From positions 47,596,839 to 47,660,838 of the forward strand of contig CM060974.1 in the NCBI GenBank assembly GCA_030765045.1: 64,000 nt of DNA. The letters are read 5' to 3'. The DNA comes from Tenodera sinensis (Eukaryota > Arthropoda > Insecta > Mantodea > Mantidae). Positions 9,960-21,292 of this stretch are shown in pieces; the first letter of the stretch is position 1, and every line of letters starts with the position of its first letter. The position numbers were made by a program, and so were the translations under genes. The notes beneath the pieces were generated by a model that had not been told where the DNA came from, made no database searches, and saw nothing but the letters and a program-made list of their open reading frames with translations.

Positions 9960-11380
9960 CAATCTTTTAAATCTGGAATATTCCCCAATCATGTTAAAAT
10001 AGGTAGTGCCTAGACCTACATGTAAGAAAAATAAACTAAAATTGGGAATATCTGCATTATGGATTTTGGAACATAGCATTATTGATCTCTAGCAACCAGT
10101 GATTACAAAAAGATGGCAAAAAATAAATATAAGTCATGTACATGCAGACCGTAAGTCAGAGATGCAAAGCAAATGTAACACATTTTGAGCAATAACATTT
10201 GTTAAGAGATACATTATACTGCCAGCAAGGTTGGATGAAACATAAAGTGCAGCAACTTATTTAGAATTAATAGGTATCGGCATCCAGAAACTTCAGTACT
10301 TATATCTACAGAACTACAATAAAACAACTTCAGGAAATTGAACACTAATTCATTACACATACGTTTTCAGTATTTGATAATTATGAATTAATGAAACAAA
10401 CATAGCCTACAATTTGTTACATTTGAAATGAGACTGAATGTCCCTTTTATGTTCCGCCTCTGTTTGTTAAATTAAGGATATCTAAATATATATTTTTGGA
10501 TGGTGTCTCATCCTTTGGAGCTTCCAGGCCTTAGAAACCCCACCAAAAAATTTAAAAAACAGGGTTATCATCATCATCATTATTATTATTATTGTGATTA
10601 TCACAAAGAATGTTGTTTTGATGATCATCATCTGATTTGGTTCAACTACTTGGTTATTAGGGCCCTTATAAAAAATGATGGCAAAGGTCAGAGAGAAATT
10701 TCAATATAAAATAAAAGTACCAGTAAAGAGGAAAATGAATGTACATAAATATACCTTACAAAGAGGCAAATGCCAAAATTAAAGCAAAGTTATAAAACGG
10801 TAGAAAAAATATAACACTTTAATATCTAAAGTTTTAAATTCTCACACTCTTGTTTTTGCCATAAGCTTCAAAACTCTTTCAACCACTTCTTTATCATCTA
10901 CCAAGAAGCTTCATCATCGGCTAGTCTTAATGCAGCAATTTTCTCCCTTTATACATTTTGCCTTGTAGAAATGTAGGATAACACCCTTAGCAGTGCAGAA
11001 CTGGAACCTTTAAATTTTCTGGGACTGGTTGTGAAAAAGGTGTGCCTTACAACAAAGTGGTAGCTTGGTATGAGCGGGGAAAGGGAAAGCGTGGCTAGTT
11101 GTAGGGCAGCTTTAGAGCTATATCAGTTTTAGTCTTGCACATGCGCCTAGATATATAGTGATTGTTACAGTTTGTTTTTTTCCGTTTTTGGCTTCCTTTT
11201 GCTATGAACAAGGTAGCCTTTTGATAATGCATTTCAGGTATTAAATGATCATGGTAAAACTTTGTATTAAAAAGTTAGGCCCTGATCATCCTGTTTCAAC
11301 AATACAGGAACACAAGTACCAGTCAGACATTTTCAATCCAGAATGAGAGAACAACAAACCATGACTGACAGCTAGTGAGA
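9960..11380. other. gene-free stretch
   Basis: An (ATC)n/(ATT)n microsatellite lies at about 10567-10593. No coding evidence and no recognised repeat; the 69-codon frame at 10500 is spurious because it runs through the microsatellite. Confidence 0.5.
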
Positions 11381-11710
11381 TCATGAAAATGTTTGTTGTT
11401 CCATGCAGATGATTCATGAAAAATTCATGGTATTAATTACCTAAAACAGCTTTTAGAAAGCAATAAGTTCTGCTCACATTCGAAACTCCTTAAAATTAAG
11501 TTAGTTTGGAGACATTCATGTTCAAACACAAACTGATGAAATGTCTATCCATAATGGCATACAGCATTATATTACGGGGAGCAGCAGCAGGTTGGGGAAA
11601 GATATTTGGGTTACAAAAGAAAATTATTTGCATTATGACCCATCAGTTTTAAACATTCTTCAGAAACTTATTTAGTAACCTAAACATACCTTGCCCTCAC
11701 AATATATCTG

Positions 11711-11933
11711 TTGTTAGCTAATGCTGGATTTCTCACAATGAAGTCATTAATCCTCTTGCTCTCCAATATTTTTCACTGATGGATGGGGCACTAGAAGTGG
11801 CCGGGCATATTTGAGGTGGTCTCGATCCATTTCCTCTTGCAGATCACATAGAGGACAGAGTGGTGAAGAATATATCCCAATTCTGTTTAAATGTTTTGCC
11901 AGACAATCATGTCCTGTAATCAACCTGAAGATG
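11711..11933 (-). repeat. second copy of the J1 3' end, 223 bp
   Basis: Almost identical to 11944-12170 apart from one missing A. The two are separated by about 10 bp of unrelated sequence (near 11934-11943). It encodes the CPLCDLQEEM zinc-knuckle-like tail of ORF2. Confidence 0.9.
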
Positions 11934-11953
11934 TATCCAATTGTTGTTGTTAG

Positions 11954-13258
11954 CTAATGCTGGATTTCTGACAATGAAGTCATTAATCCTCTTGCTCTCC
12001 AATATTTTTCACTGATGGATGGGGCACTAGAAGTGGCCGGGCATATTTGAAGGTGGTCTCGATCCATTTCCTCTTGCAGATCACATAGAGGACAGAGTGG
12101 TGAAGAATATATCCCAATTCTGTTTAAATGTTTTGCCAGACAATCATGTCCTGTAATCAACCTGAAGGTTGCAACTGCTGTTTTTCGAGGATACTCAGGA
12201 ATCACTGTTTGAATGTTTGGTAGTTCCCATCTTTTATTCTTTGATTTTTCATAGTAATATTTTGCAATAATTTTTTTGAATTCAGAGTTGACTAATCTTT
12301 TAGCTGCATAAAATGGTAAATTAACTATAGATTTCTGTACACCGCTGGTACCCTTTTTTGCAAGAAAATCAGCTTTCTCATTACCACTCAGTCCACAGTG
12401 AGCCGGTATCCATTGGAAGACTAGGTGTTTTTGAAGTGCTGTTAGATGGCTAAGCATCTTCCAACATTCTATAATAGTTTGGTTTTTTGGTGACAAATTG
12501 GAAGTAATTGCTATAATTGCTGCCCTGGAATCTGAGAGAATAACTGCTTGCTGAAAATGTGAAATTCTGTACAAAAGATTTTGTAGGGCCATTCGAATTG
12601 CTTCAATTTCTCCATCAAAGTTAGTAGTTCCATAACTTAAAGATTTGTAATAGGAAAAGAGGTGACATGTGACTCCAGCACCTGCTCCATCTTTGTTTGA
12701 TATAAATGATCCATCAGTATAAATATGGAGCCACTCATGTTCTGGAAACCTAGTATGGATTGTCTCTAATGCCAATAATTTTAGAACACTAGTTGGAGTA
12801 TCACTTTTTTTAACTTCTTCTGTCAGGTGTAAATAATATGTGATGTCTAATGTATGTGTTGGATTGACTTTAGATATAAAGTTTTCCTTTGAATTAGGAA
12901 GGTGTACATCCTTCTTGATGTCTTGAATTTTGGAAAGAAAGCTCTCCTGAGTCTTTAGTGTATGTGTAAAATTTCTCTTGTGCCATGTATTGAATGGGAG
13001 TCTGATCAATTTTTCGTGTTGAATAAGAGCCGCTTTTTCTATTTCATATTCAATGGGGTATTGGTTGGTTAGTATTTCCATAGCTGCTATTGGTGTGGTT
13101 TTGATAGCACCTGTAATTAATCTCAGACTTTGGTTTTGAAAGATTTGAATTTTTTTTGTGTTTGCTGTTACAAGAAATTCGCTGCAGTAAGTAAACAATG
13201 GTTTTATATATATATTATATGTTGTGTTAAGCGTTGCTCTGGAACATCCCCACTTCAT
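11954..13258 (-). pseudogene. LINE-J1 ORF2, RT thumb and RNase H segment
   Basis: 434 codons, the longest frame in the window. RNase H occupies about residues 176-305 with YTDGS (D182), GEIEA (E217), LSDSRAAI (D243), PAHCG (H287) and EKADFLA (D297): all four DEDD acidic residues plus the histidine are present. A C-terminal CPLC...DHLQIC knuckle follows, as in Jockey-superfamily ORF2. The frame starts downstream of a break, so it is part of a longer damaged ORF. RNase H places J1 with I/ingi/LOA-type LINEs rather than Jockey proper. Confidence 0.9.
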
Positions 13259-13453
13259 GCCTGTTAAACGTTTTAACAGTGAAAGGCGCCTCTCTGCTCT
13301 TTGTATTACATTTTCTATTTGTTTGGTCCATGTAAGTTTGGTATCAAATGTAACTCCTAAATACTTTGCTTCCTTTGTTTCTGGTAATTGTTGACCCTCA
13401 AAATTTAGTTTTATTTTTAGTGGTTTTTTTCTTAGTGAAAAGATTTGGTAGTT

Positions 13454-14107
13454 TCATTTTGTTGTATTAACAGTCATTAAATTTTCTTTGGTCCACCTCT
13501 GTAAGTTGGTTAAGGATTGTTGTATGGTTTTTTCCAGTTCTGTACTTTTGCTTTTTGGTTTTGAAGTCCACATTACCAAGTCATCAGCAAATAGTGCACA
13601 CTTCACACCTGATTCTTGTATTTGTTGTGGTAGATCATTAATAAATATATTAAAAAGTGTAGTGCTGAGCACTGCACCTTGTGGCAAGCCACGGTGTATT
13701 TGTTTATATTTAGATATATTTCTTCCATATCTGGTTGCAATAAAGCGTTGTGTTAGGAAATGATATAGCCATGAAAACATTTGACCTTGTATCCCTATTT
13801 TTTTTACTTTCTTTAGTAGTTTTGTTCTGCATATAGAATCATATGCGCTTTGAAAATCAATAAAAACTGATAAATTATCTTCTTTTCTATTGAAGGAGTC
13901 TTTGATTTCTTGACTGAGAAGTAAGACTTGTTCATTTGTAGAGTGGAACTCTCTGAATCCAGCTTGACATGGGGATATTAAATTTTGTGATTCTAGAAAC
14001 CAATTTAACCTGTTTGACACCATTCTTTCCATTACTTTTGCTATTATGCTGGTAAGAGCTATTGGTCTATAATTTTTTATTTCTGATGCTGTTTTGTCTT
14101 TCTTCAA
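13454..14107 (-). pseudogene. LINE-J1 ORF2, reverse transcriptase palm
   Basis: 217 codons with YRPIALTSIIAKVMERMVSN, SVFIDFQSAYDS (first catalytic Asp), HRGLPQGAVLSTTLFNIFIN and FADDLVMW (YXDD-equivalent). A frameshift separates it from the RNase H segment and it is truncated upstream. Active-site residues are intact, so inactivation is by truncation and frameshift. Confidence 0.92.
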
Positions 14108-14533
14108 GAGTGGGACAATTATTGCTTTTCGCCATTCAGCAGGTACAGTGGTTTTCCAGGATAGATTGTAGAGTTTCAGTAGTAGTTGTTTTCACAATAT
14201 ATCTATGAATTAGCCAAACACACATACGAAAACTTTAAGTACTACATAAAACAGAATACACGTAGTCATGGAACCAGGACTCAAAATTGCCTTAAAGGAC
14301 CAGCACGTAGACTTGCCTGACTTCAAAAAATCTGTTTTATACAGGATAAAAATTTGTAACAAGCTGCCAAAAAAGTATAGAGAGATTAAAGAGAAAAATA
14401 AATTCCTTAACATACTAAAAACAATCCTTACGGAAAAAGTATACCATTCAGTAAAGGACTATATGGAAGACAGTCTATTAAGACTACATATTGTACTAAG
14501 CATGTATAAATAAAATGTAAGTATAGCTTAAGC

Positions 14534-14865
14534 ATTATTTATTTATGCCAACAAAACTTACTGCTGGTGCCTTTAAACACACAAGTCATGTGTGGGCAAT
14601 GTTTAAGAGGTGGAATCAGAACTGAAAAACTCAATGCTATAGCCGGCATTTGAACCACGTATCTTCCGGTTATTGAATGGCTGCTCTAACCAATAAGCTA
14701 CCATGGCCAACTTGCCAGTATGGCATTAAATTCCCCAACTGATTTGTACTTTCTCGGTAGACCGCAAGGGAATCTCATAACAGAGATAAATACCCCAAGG
14801 GTGACTTACAATTGTAAGTACTTTATGTCCCGGGTTTAAGTAACCTTTAGATGGTAATTATTATT
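14534..14865 (-). mobile_element. SINE-A copy
   Basis: Family tail (ATGCCAACAAAACTTACTG) first, then the antisense tRNA-like region at 14635-14715, then the body ending near TTTAGATGGTAATTATT. Diverged relative to the copies at 21-23 kb. It follows directly on the LINE remnant poly-A-like end. Confidence 0.82.
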
Positions 14866-14944
14866 ACTTATACCAAACAAAGTCGTAGTTAACTGACAAT
14901 ATGTTGTAACAGTTGCTGACAACTGCTCTGTTCAACCATGTATC

Positions 14945-15240
14945 TACATAAATATACCTCAAGTAGGGGACGCAGGTTTGATTCCCGGCATGAGAACTTT
15001 TTCCCACTGGGAAGTCTGACACAGAGTGCATTCAGCCTCATTAGGTTCCTGAGGGGCCAATTGAGGAGCTACTTGATTAAAAAGTAGTGGCCCCTGGTTG
15101 AGTAGACCACATAACCGGCTGGGGGGGACTGGGGTGCTGACCAGTTCCACCTCCAGTACTGTACCTAACTCATGATGCCTGTGGGCAGAGATGGTGGATG
15201 CAGAGGTTGGGCAGTAGATCTTGGCCCAGATGGGATGTTG
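14945..15240 (+). repeat. SINE-E-like repeat (tentative)
   Basis: Starts with a box B-like GGTTTGATTCCC and continues with GCCAATTGAGGAGCTACTTG, a block I associate with an insect tRNA-derived SINE family. No box A is clear. The 118-codon minus frame over it (14959-15315) has no motif and is treated as spurious. Confidence 0.5.
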
Positions 15241-15646
15241 TACAATGGGGTTATGTTTACTGTTCTGTTGTCTTAAGTATGAGGAATTCATTATCTTCTG
15301 GCAGCTTTTTAACATTAATCTTTTATTGAAACATTTAACATTTTACAAAAGAAAATCACAGCAATGGTATCTGTGAAGGAACATCCTCATAAGTTGTAGC
15401 TGCCATCAGTGACATTAGGAATGAACTAATGTAACACCTCCAAGAACGGAACACAACTGTTAATAAAACGGTGTACAAGCTGAATATAGATTTGGTGCAA
15501 TTGAACACTTGGTGCTTCAATTTAGTTAATCTTAACAAATTTAATGCCTTCAAGTCTGTGACTGTCAGAACTTTAGCAATTACTTTCCTTTCATGGAAGA
15601 GCGAAAACTACATAAATGGTGGAATTTGTGTACTTTCTTTTAATGA

Positions 15647-15969
15647 AGATATTATGAACATATATTTATTAGTGCACTATATTCTATGTTCATTAAACAC
15701 AATTTAGAAGACGTTTTTTCAGAAACAGCAAAATTGTTGGATGAAGTTCTAACAACTCCATTGGCAACAGCTGCATCTTAAAAGTGTTTCAGCACACTCA
15801 AACACAATAAAAGCTGTTTAACAAATACAATGTACAAGAAAGACTTAAAGCTTTAGCATTGCTTTCAGTAGAGAAAGAATACATTGCTAAGAAAGGCAGC
15901 TTTAACACAAAAGTAATTACTGTGTTTGCTGAGCAGAAGAATAAGAGAGCACAGTTCCTGTTTAAATAA
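15647..15969 (+). pseudogene. hAT transposase C-terminal dimerisation region
   Basis: Reads LEDVFSETAKLLDEVLTTPL, then KCFSTLKHNKSCLTNTM, and after a one-base loss near 15849 ALALLSVEKEYIAKKG and KVITVFAEQKNKR to a stop at 15967. This is the C-terminal hATC block (ERxFSTLKRIKxxLRxxM...RLxxLAxLxI). One in-frame TAA stands where the family has Glu, a single base change. The rest of the transposase is absent. Confidence 0.82.
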
Positions 15970-16072
15970 CCACATACTCTTGTAAAAGTTAATTTCAATA
16001 ATAGCAGTTTTATATGATGCACAATATTATAGGTTATAAGAAGATATAATGTTCTTTATGAGTGGATTATAG

Positions 16073-16225
16073 TGAGGTCTATGCCATTTTATACATCAAA
16101 GACTATGTGTACTTTTAGTTAATCTTTTGTTTTCTATTGTTATTCCAAAAACTTGTGTACTTGGCTGGTAATAAATACGTTGTGTAATATTGCTATTGAA
16201 TTTATTGAATGCATCCTGAGCCACA
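16073..16225 (+). repeat. 5' LTR of the Gypsy element
   Basis: TG...CA ends. Immediately after it AATTGGTGACGCCGACGTG occupies the primer-binding-site position. Confidence 0.93.
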
Positions 16226-16360
16226 AATTGGTGACGCCGACGTGATCCTGTAGTAGGCATTCAATATATTTTTATATTCGACGAATCACGATATCTACAC
16301 AATATACGCTAACTCTACCTCTCCATTGTGATTATAGTTCGTGTACCTAACAAAAATCTC

Positions 16361-17140
16361 ATGGCGACTGACGATCAAGCAGTGATAAACCATATTTCGG
16401 TCAAGCCACCACCCTTTTGGACAGAAAATCCGGTGCATTGGATCGCTCAACTCGAGAGTCAACTTATTCTTGCCAACGTAACAGCCAATAATACAAAATA
16501 TAGTCATGTGGTGGCTAGTTTAACGGAAAAATTTGCCACAGAGACACCGGACATTATATCGTCACCGCCAGCCACTGACAAATATGGCACGATTAAAAAA
16601 GCATTAATCGAACGCTTGTCATAATCTGAGGCAAAACGACTTGAAAAACTGCTTCAAACTGAAGAACTTGGTGACCGTACTCCATCCTAATTACACCGCC
16701 GTCTGAAAACATTAGTCGACACGACAATGGCAGAAGACATGTTAAAAAGTATCTGGATGTCCCGCCTACCGTCTGATGTTCAGAAAATTCTAACCGTTTC
16801 AGAAGGCAACGTCGATGCATTGGCCACAATTGTCGATATATTGATAGAGCTATGCCCGTCAACACCGAGTTCCTCGATAATGGCAATAGCGCCTGAGACC
16901 GCAACTATTGCGTCTTTACAACTCCAAATCAATGAGCTGACACAGTTGGTAACCAAAATGGCGACACGAAATTCTCACTCCAGCCGTTCGCTTTCCCGGC
17001 ATCGTTCTTCACATCGCCATCGTTCTCCAAGACCGAATTCGACTAGTAGAGATATTTGTTGGTATCACAGAAAATTCGGATCTAAGGCTCAGAAATGTCG
17101 TCCGCCATGCAACCAGGGAAACAATTCCGGGAGTCAGTAG
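16361..17140 (+). pseudogene. gag: Gypsy gag, two in-frame stops
   Basis: Begins at an ATG in good context and runs in one frame to a stop at 17138, interrupted by TAA near 16622 and 16688. The N-terminal PPPFWTENPVHWIAQLESQ is the usual start of Gypsy capsid (FWxxxPxxWFxxxExxF). A serine/arginine-rich stretch and a CWYHRKFGSKAQKCRPPC zinc-knuckle-like motif close it. The 3' end overlaps pol in the -1 frame over about 45 bases, the arrangement of a programmed frameshift. Confidence 0.88.
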
Positions 17141-20100
17141 CGACGGCAACTGACCCCAGTCATGTGAACCGCCGTCTTTTCATGACCGACCAAACATCTA
17201 AAGTGGACTTCCTCATAGACACAGGAGCTGATATTTCTGTCTTTCCTGTAGCCCGCTTTCCTCGTCACCGCGCAGAAGAGTATTGACTTTTCGCAGCAAA
17301 CGGAACAGCTATTAAGACTTACGGCCATTCAATCCTGAAACTCGATCTTTCTGTAAGTCGTGAATTCACGTGGCGTTTCATTGTAGCTGATGTGATTCGC
17401 CCTATCATCGGAGTTGATTTTCTGGCTAACTATGGAATCCTTCCAGACCTACGTCACAAACGTCTGATTGACTCAAATACTAACTTGACAAGCAACGGGC
17501 ATATTCGTTGTCACTTGTCCGTCGATTCGCACTATATTTGGTGATTCACCTTATCATCAGCTGCTTAAGGAATTCATCGAGATAACACGCCCAACTACAA
17601 GTGCCACGCCGCGTGTGCATTCTACGGTACATCATATTGTTACCACTCCTGGCCCACCAATCCGATCGAGACCACGGCGGCTACCAACTGATAAGTTCAT
17701 AATAGCCAAACGAGAATTTGAATTTATGATGACCCACGGAATATGTCGACTATCTACGAGCTGTTGGTCATTCTCACTCCATATTGTTCTTAAGAAAAAC
17801 AAATCAGTGGAGACCTTGTGGTGACTACCGTCAACTAAATGCTCGAACAGTTCCAGGTCGTTATCCGGTCCCACACATTGAAGACTTCGCTGTGAATCTC
17901 TACGGACGTCACATATTCTCAATCATTGATCTTGTTCGTGCCTTCCATCAGATACCTATTGCGGAAGAGGACGTTCCGAAGTCAGCCGTCACAACCCCAT
18001 TTAGACTATTCGAGTTCACTCGCATGCTATTTGGGCTTTGTAATGCTGCTCAAACTTTTCAATGCTTCATGGATGAAGTAATACGCAATCTTGACTTCTG
18101 CTATGTGTTCATTGACGATATCCTGGTCGCATCTCAAGACGAAACCGAACATCTGAACCACTTGCGTCAACTATTCAGTCGACTCCGTATTTACGGAGTG
18201 GTGATTAACACTGCAAAGAGTGTGTTCGCAGCCAAAAAAGTGCAATTCTTGGGTTACTCAGTCAATTCAAGCGGAATATGACCACTTACAAACAGAGTTG
18301 AAGCAATCGAAAATTTTCCAAAACCATCATCTATCCGAGATCTGCGTAGATTTGTGGGACTTGTTAATTTTTATCGACGCTTCATCCCTCATGCTACCAG
18401 CATCGCTGCACCATTGAACAGCTGTTGGAAAGGAAATCCGAAACCTACCAGCGAGCTCCAATCGAACGAAGAAACTAAACAAGCTTTCCACAACATGAAG
18501 AACGCTGTTGCAAATGCTGCACTCCTTGCACATCCCTGCTCAGATGCACCTCTTTCTCTAATGGTAGATGCATCATCGACAGCAATTGGAGCTTCAGTTC
18601 AGCAACTTGTAGACGGTAACTGGCAACCATTGGCATTTTACAGCCAGAAACTCTCTCCATCACAACAATAGTGGTCCGCCTATGATCGTGAACTCCGTGC
18701 CGCTTATACTTCCGTTAAGAAGTTCAGACACATGCTTGAAGGAAGACAGTTCATCTTATTTACGGATCACAAACCTCTGACGTTGGCTTTGAAGCAGAAG
18801 CCAGAGAAAGCATCACCTCGTCAGTCACATCATCTGGATTACATTGCCCACTTCACGACCGACATTCGCCATATCCAAGGCGAAAGCAATATCCCAGCTG
18901 ATACACTGTCCCGAATTACATCGGTTGCTGAAGAAATCGATATTCAAGCCTTAGCATGTTCACAGGAAACTGAAGACGAACTTCAAACTCTCATTCAATC
19001 CGGCCCTAGCCTGGTTCTGAAGAAAATACTAATTCCAAATTCCACAATTCAACTCACATGCAATGTCTCAACACCTCACGCTCGCCCATTCGTGACGAAA
19101 AACTTCCGACAGCAAGCTGTTGCATCCCTTCATAGTTTGTCGCACCCCGGTGTGAAAGCTACGATCCACCTGGAATCCTTTGTTTGGCCTGACATTGGTC
19201 GTGACTGTAGAGTATTTGTTCGTAACTGCATAGCCTGCCAGCGTAACAAAGTTATAAGGCATGTCATTGCTCCACTTGGATCCTTCACTCCACCTAATCA
19301 ACGGTTCGAGCAAGTGCATATTGACATTGTTGGTCCACTGCCTCCATCCTCGGCGCCATGGCTGAGCGGTTAGCGCGCTCGCCTACCACCTAGGCGGCCC
19401 GGGTTCGATCCCAGGGACCCGCATGTGGTATTTGTGGTGGACGAAGCGGCGTCAGGGCGGGTTTTTTCCGGGCACTCCGGTTTCCCCCGCCATCTCATTC
19501 CACCGGTGCTCCATCTTCATGTAGCATCAGTGTCACCGCCTGCGGTGCCGTAGTAGTAAAAGCGGGCGTTAAACACTACAACAACTACAACAACTGCCTC
19601 CATCCAATGGCTTCACATATTGCCTAACGGCCATCGACCGTTTTTCACTTTGGCTTGAAGCATATCCAATCACGGATATCACAGCAGCAACAGTGGCAAG
19701 AGCTAGCTTTAGTGGGTGGATTGCTCTTTTCGGCGTTCCTCATTGACTTACATCTGATCTAGTTTGTCAGTTTGAGTCTCACCTTTCCAAAGCTCTAACA
19801 ATGCTCACAGGAACATGTCATATCCGAACAACAGCCTTCCATCCAGCCACCAACGGAATAGTGGAACGATGTCATTGCCAGCTTAAAACTATCAAGTGTC
19901 ACGCTTCAGACCGATGGACCGAAGATTTGCCTATAGTTCTCTTGGGCATACGCACTGCATACAAAGAAGACATCTGTGCAACTGCTGCAGAGTTAGTATA
20001 TGGTCAGACAGTGCGATTGCCAGGTGAATTCTTTACAGATACTGCCAGTGACACCTTTGAGGCATCAGACTTTGTCAGGGATCTGCGAAACAGGTTTAGG

Positions 20101-20485
20101 CAACTCCGTCCTATTTCACCAAGACCTCACAGTACCCGAAAGACTTTTGTTTTTTTGTGAGCTTGAAAATCGTTCACATGTGTTTCTACGACACGATGCA
20201 GTTTGTAGGCCTCTACAATCTACATATGATGGCCCCTTCAAAGTAATAAATCGTCATAACAAGACCTTTGACATTGAAATCCGTGGCATGTGAACAACTG
20301 TTTCTCTAGATCGGCTGAAACCTGCCTTCATTGCTGACCCTGATGACTCAACAACAATGACCACCCCAACAAATCCTACTGCACTACAACCAAATGTGAC
20401 AGACCCTATTCACCGGAGTACATCACCTCCATCTGTGGTTACTCGCTCTGGACGTGTTTGTTTCAACAAGAAGTACTCTAGTTGA
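17095..20485 (+). pseudogene. pol: Gypsy pol (protease-RT-RNase H-integrase), multiply broken
   Basis: Protease with LIDTGADISVF; RT with SIIDLVRAFHQI, LFGLCNAAQTF and YVFIDDILVAS; RNase H with LMVDASSTAIGA and FTDHKPL; integrase with the HPGV...CIACQRNK zinc region, HIDIVGPL (first Asp), TSDLVCQFESHL (second Asp), FHPATNGIVER (Glu); GPY/F-like YDGPFKVIN; end at VTRSGRVCFNKK. Stops near 17284, 17541, 18280, 18669, 19744 and frameshifts between 17541 and 17790 and at 20158 inactivate it. SINE-B splits the integrase core. Confidence 0.93.
19350..19592 (+). mobile_element. SINE-B full-length copy inside Gypsy integrase
   Basis: Head GGCGCCATGGCTGAGCGG, box B GGTTCGATCCC, family body, (CAA)n tail. 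The duplication ACTGCCTCCATCC (19337-19349, 19593-19605) is exact, so the insertion is later than the Gypsy and relatively young. Confidence 0.96.
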
Positions 20486-20500
20486 ACACTCGGGGAGTAC

Positions 20501-20654
20501 TGAGGTCTATGCCATTTTATACATCAAAGACTATGTATAGTTTTAGTTAATCTTTTGTTTTTTTATCGTTATTCCAAAAACTTGTGTACTTGGCTGGTAA
20601 TAAATACATTGTGTAGTATTGCTATTGAACTTATTGAATGCATCCTGAGCCACA
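20501..20654 (+). repeat. 3' LTR of the Gypsy element
   Basis: Matches 16073-16225 end to end with a few substitutions. A short purine run (CGGGGAG) just before it is the only polypurine-like tract. Confidence 0.93.
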
Positions 20655-21292
20655 ATAGTATTAACCCATTACTTTTATCATTCATAAAACTAGTGCCACT
20701 CAAAGCTGAGTTCACAAAATGCCACTTATCTTTGGAATAAAATATAACCCAACTTCTGCTTTCACATGCAATTCTGTGGAGTAACAGCAATAGGTGGTTT
20801 CTAAACATATTCTCTATATTGTAAGAACAATTTTTTCCTCCATGGCATTCCAAACAAAGGCTTTATATATTCTTTATAGTCTCTTAATAATTTATTACTA
20901 AAAATACAAGGTTTTTTTATAGCCCAAGTCTTCTAGAAATAGGCATGATGAAAGTACTTATACACTTGAGAGTTAGAACTGGAACTTAAAAAAACAATGC
21001 CACAGCTGGGATTTGAATTACAGACCCTCCGCTTACCAGGCGGGTGCTCTAATCATTAAGCTATTGTTACAACCTGCCAGAATGACATTGAATTCCCCAA
21101 TCAATTTGTATTAAGTACATAATAATTACCATCTAAAGGTTATTTAACCCCAGGACATATAGTACTTCAAGTGCTTTAATGATAGTAAGTCGCCATTGTG
21201 GCAATTGTCTCTGATGTGACGCTGCCTTTGTGGTTTACCAGGAGAAATACAAATTGGTCGGAGAATTCAATGTCATTCTGGTAGGTTATCAC

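Larger units (their letters stand above)
11710..14191 (-). mobile_element. LINE-J1 copy a: 5'-truncated, with a duplicated 3' end
   Basis: Non-LTR element carrying RT and RNase H, truncated 5' of the RT. It is bounded by the perfect duplication TCACAATATATCT. Inside the same duplication the 3'-most 223 bp occurs twice (11711-11933 and 11944-12170), head to tail. Its 3' terminus is the family's (AAC)n tail after TTAGCTAACAACAA. Inserted into an older LINE. Confidence 0.93.
11381..14515 (+). pseudogene. older LINE 3' remnant split by LINE-J1
   Basis: Two pieces, 11381-11709 and 14192-14515, become one LINE C-terminus once the J1 insertion is removed. The left piece has GKIFGLQKKIICIM and NILPSQYIYELA. 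The right piece continues with YENFKYYIKQN and then an 82-codon frame ending FLNILKTILTEKVYHSVKDY, the usual LINE C-terminus. The join is marked by the 13-bp duplication TCACAATATATCT (11697-11709, 14192-14204). Several stops in the left piece. Confidence 0.75.
16073..20654 (+). mobile_element. complete but dead Gypsy (Ty3) LTR retrotransposon
   Basis: Two 153-154-bp LTRs starting TGAGGTCTATG and ending CTGAGCCACA bracket gag-pol in the order gag, protease, RT, RNase H, integrase. A 4-bp duplication ATAG flanks the element (16069-16072, 20655-20658). Length is 4.58 kb including a 243-bp SINE-B. Protein order with integrase last places it in Ty3/Gypsy. LTRs differ at a handful of positions, so it is not very recent. 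It sits just downstream of a hAT fragment. Confidence 0.95.

Noticed and set aside
14959..15315. 118-codon minus-strand ORF
   Set aside because: Lies over a SINE-E-like repeat and has no recognisable protein features.
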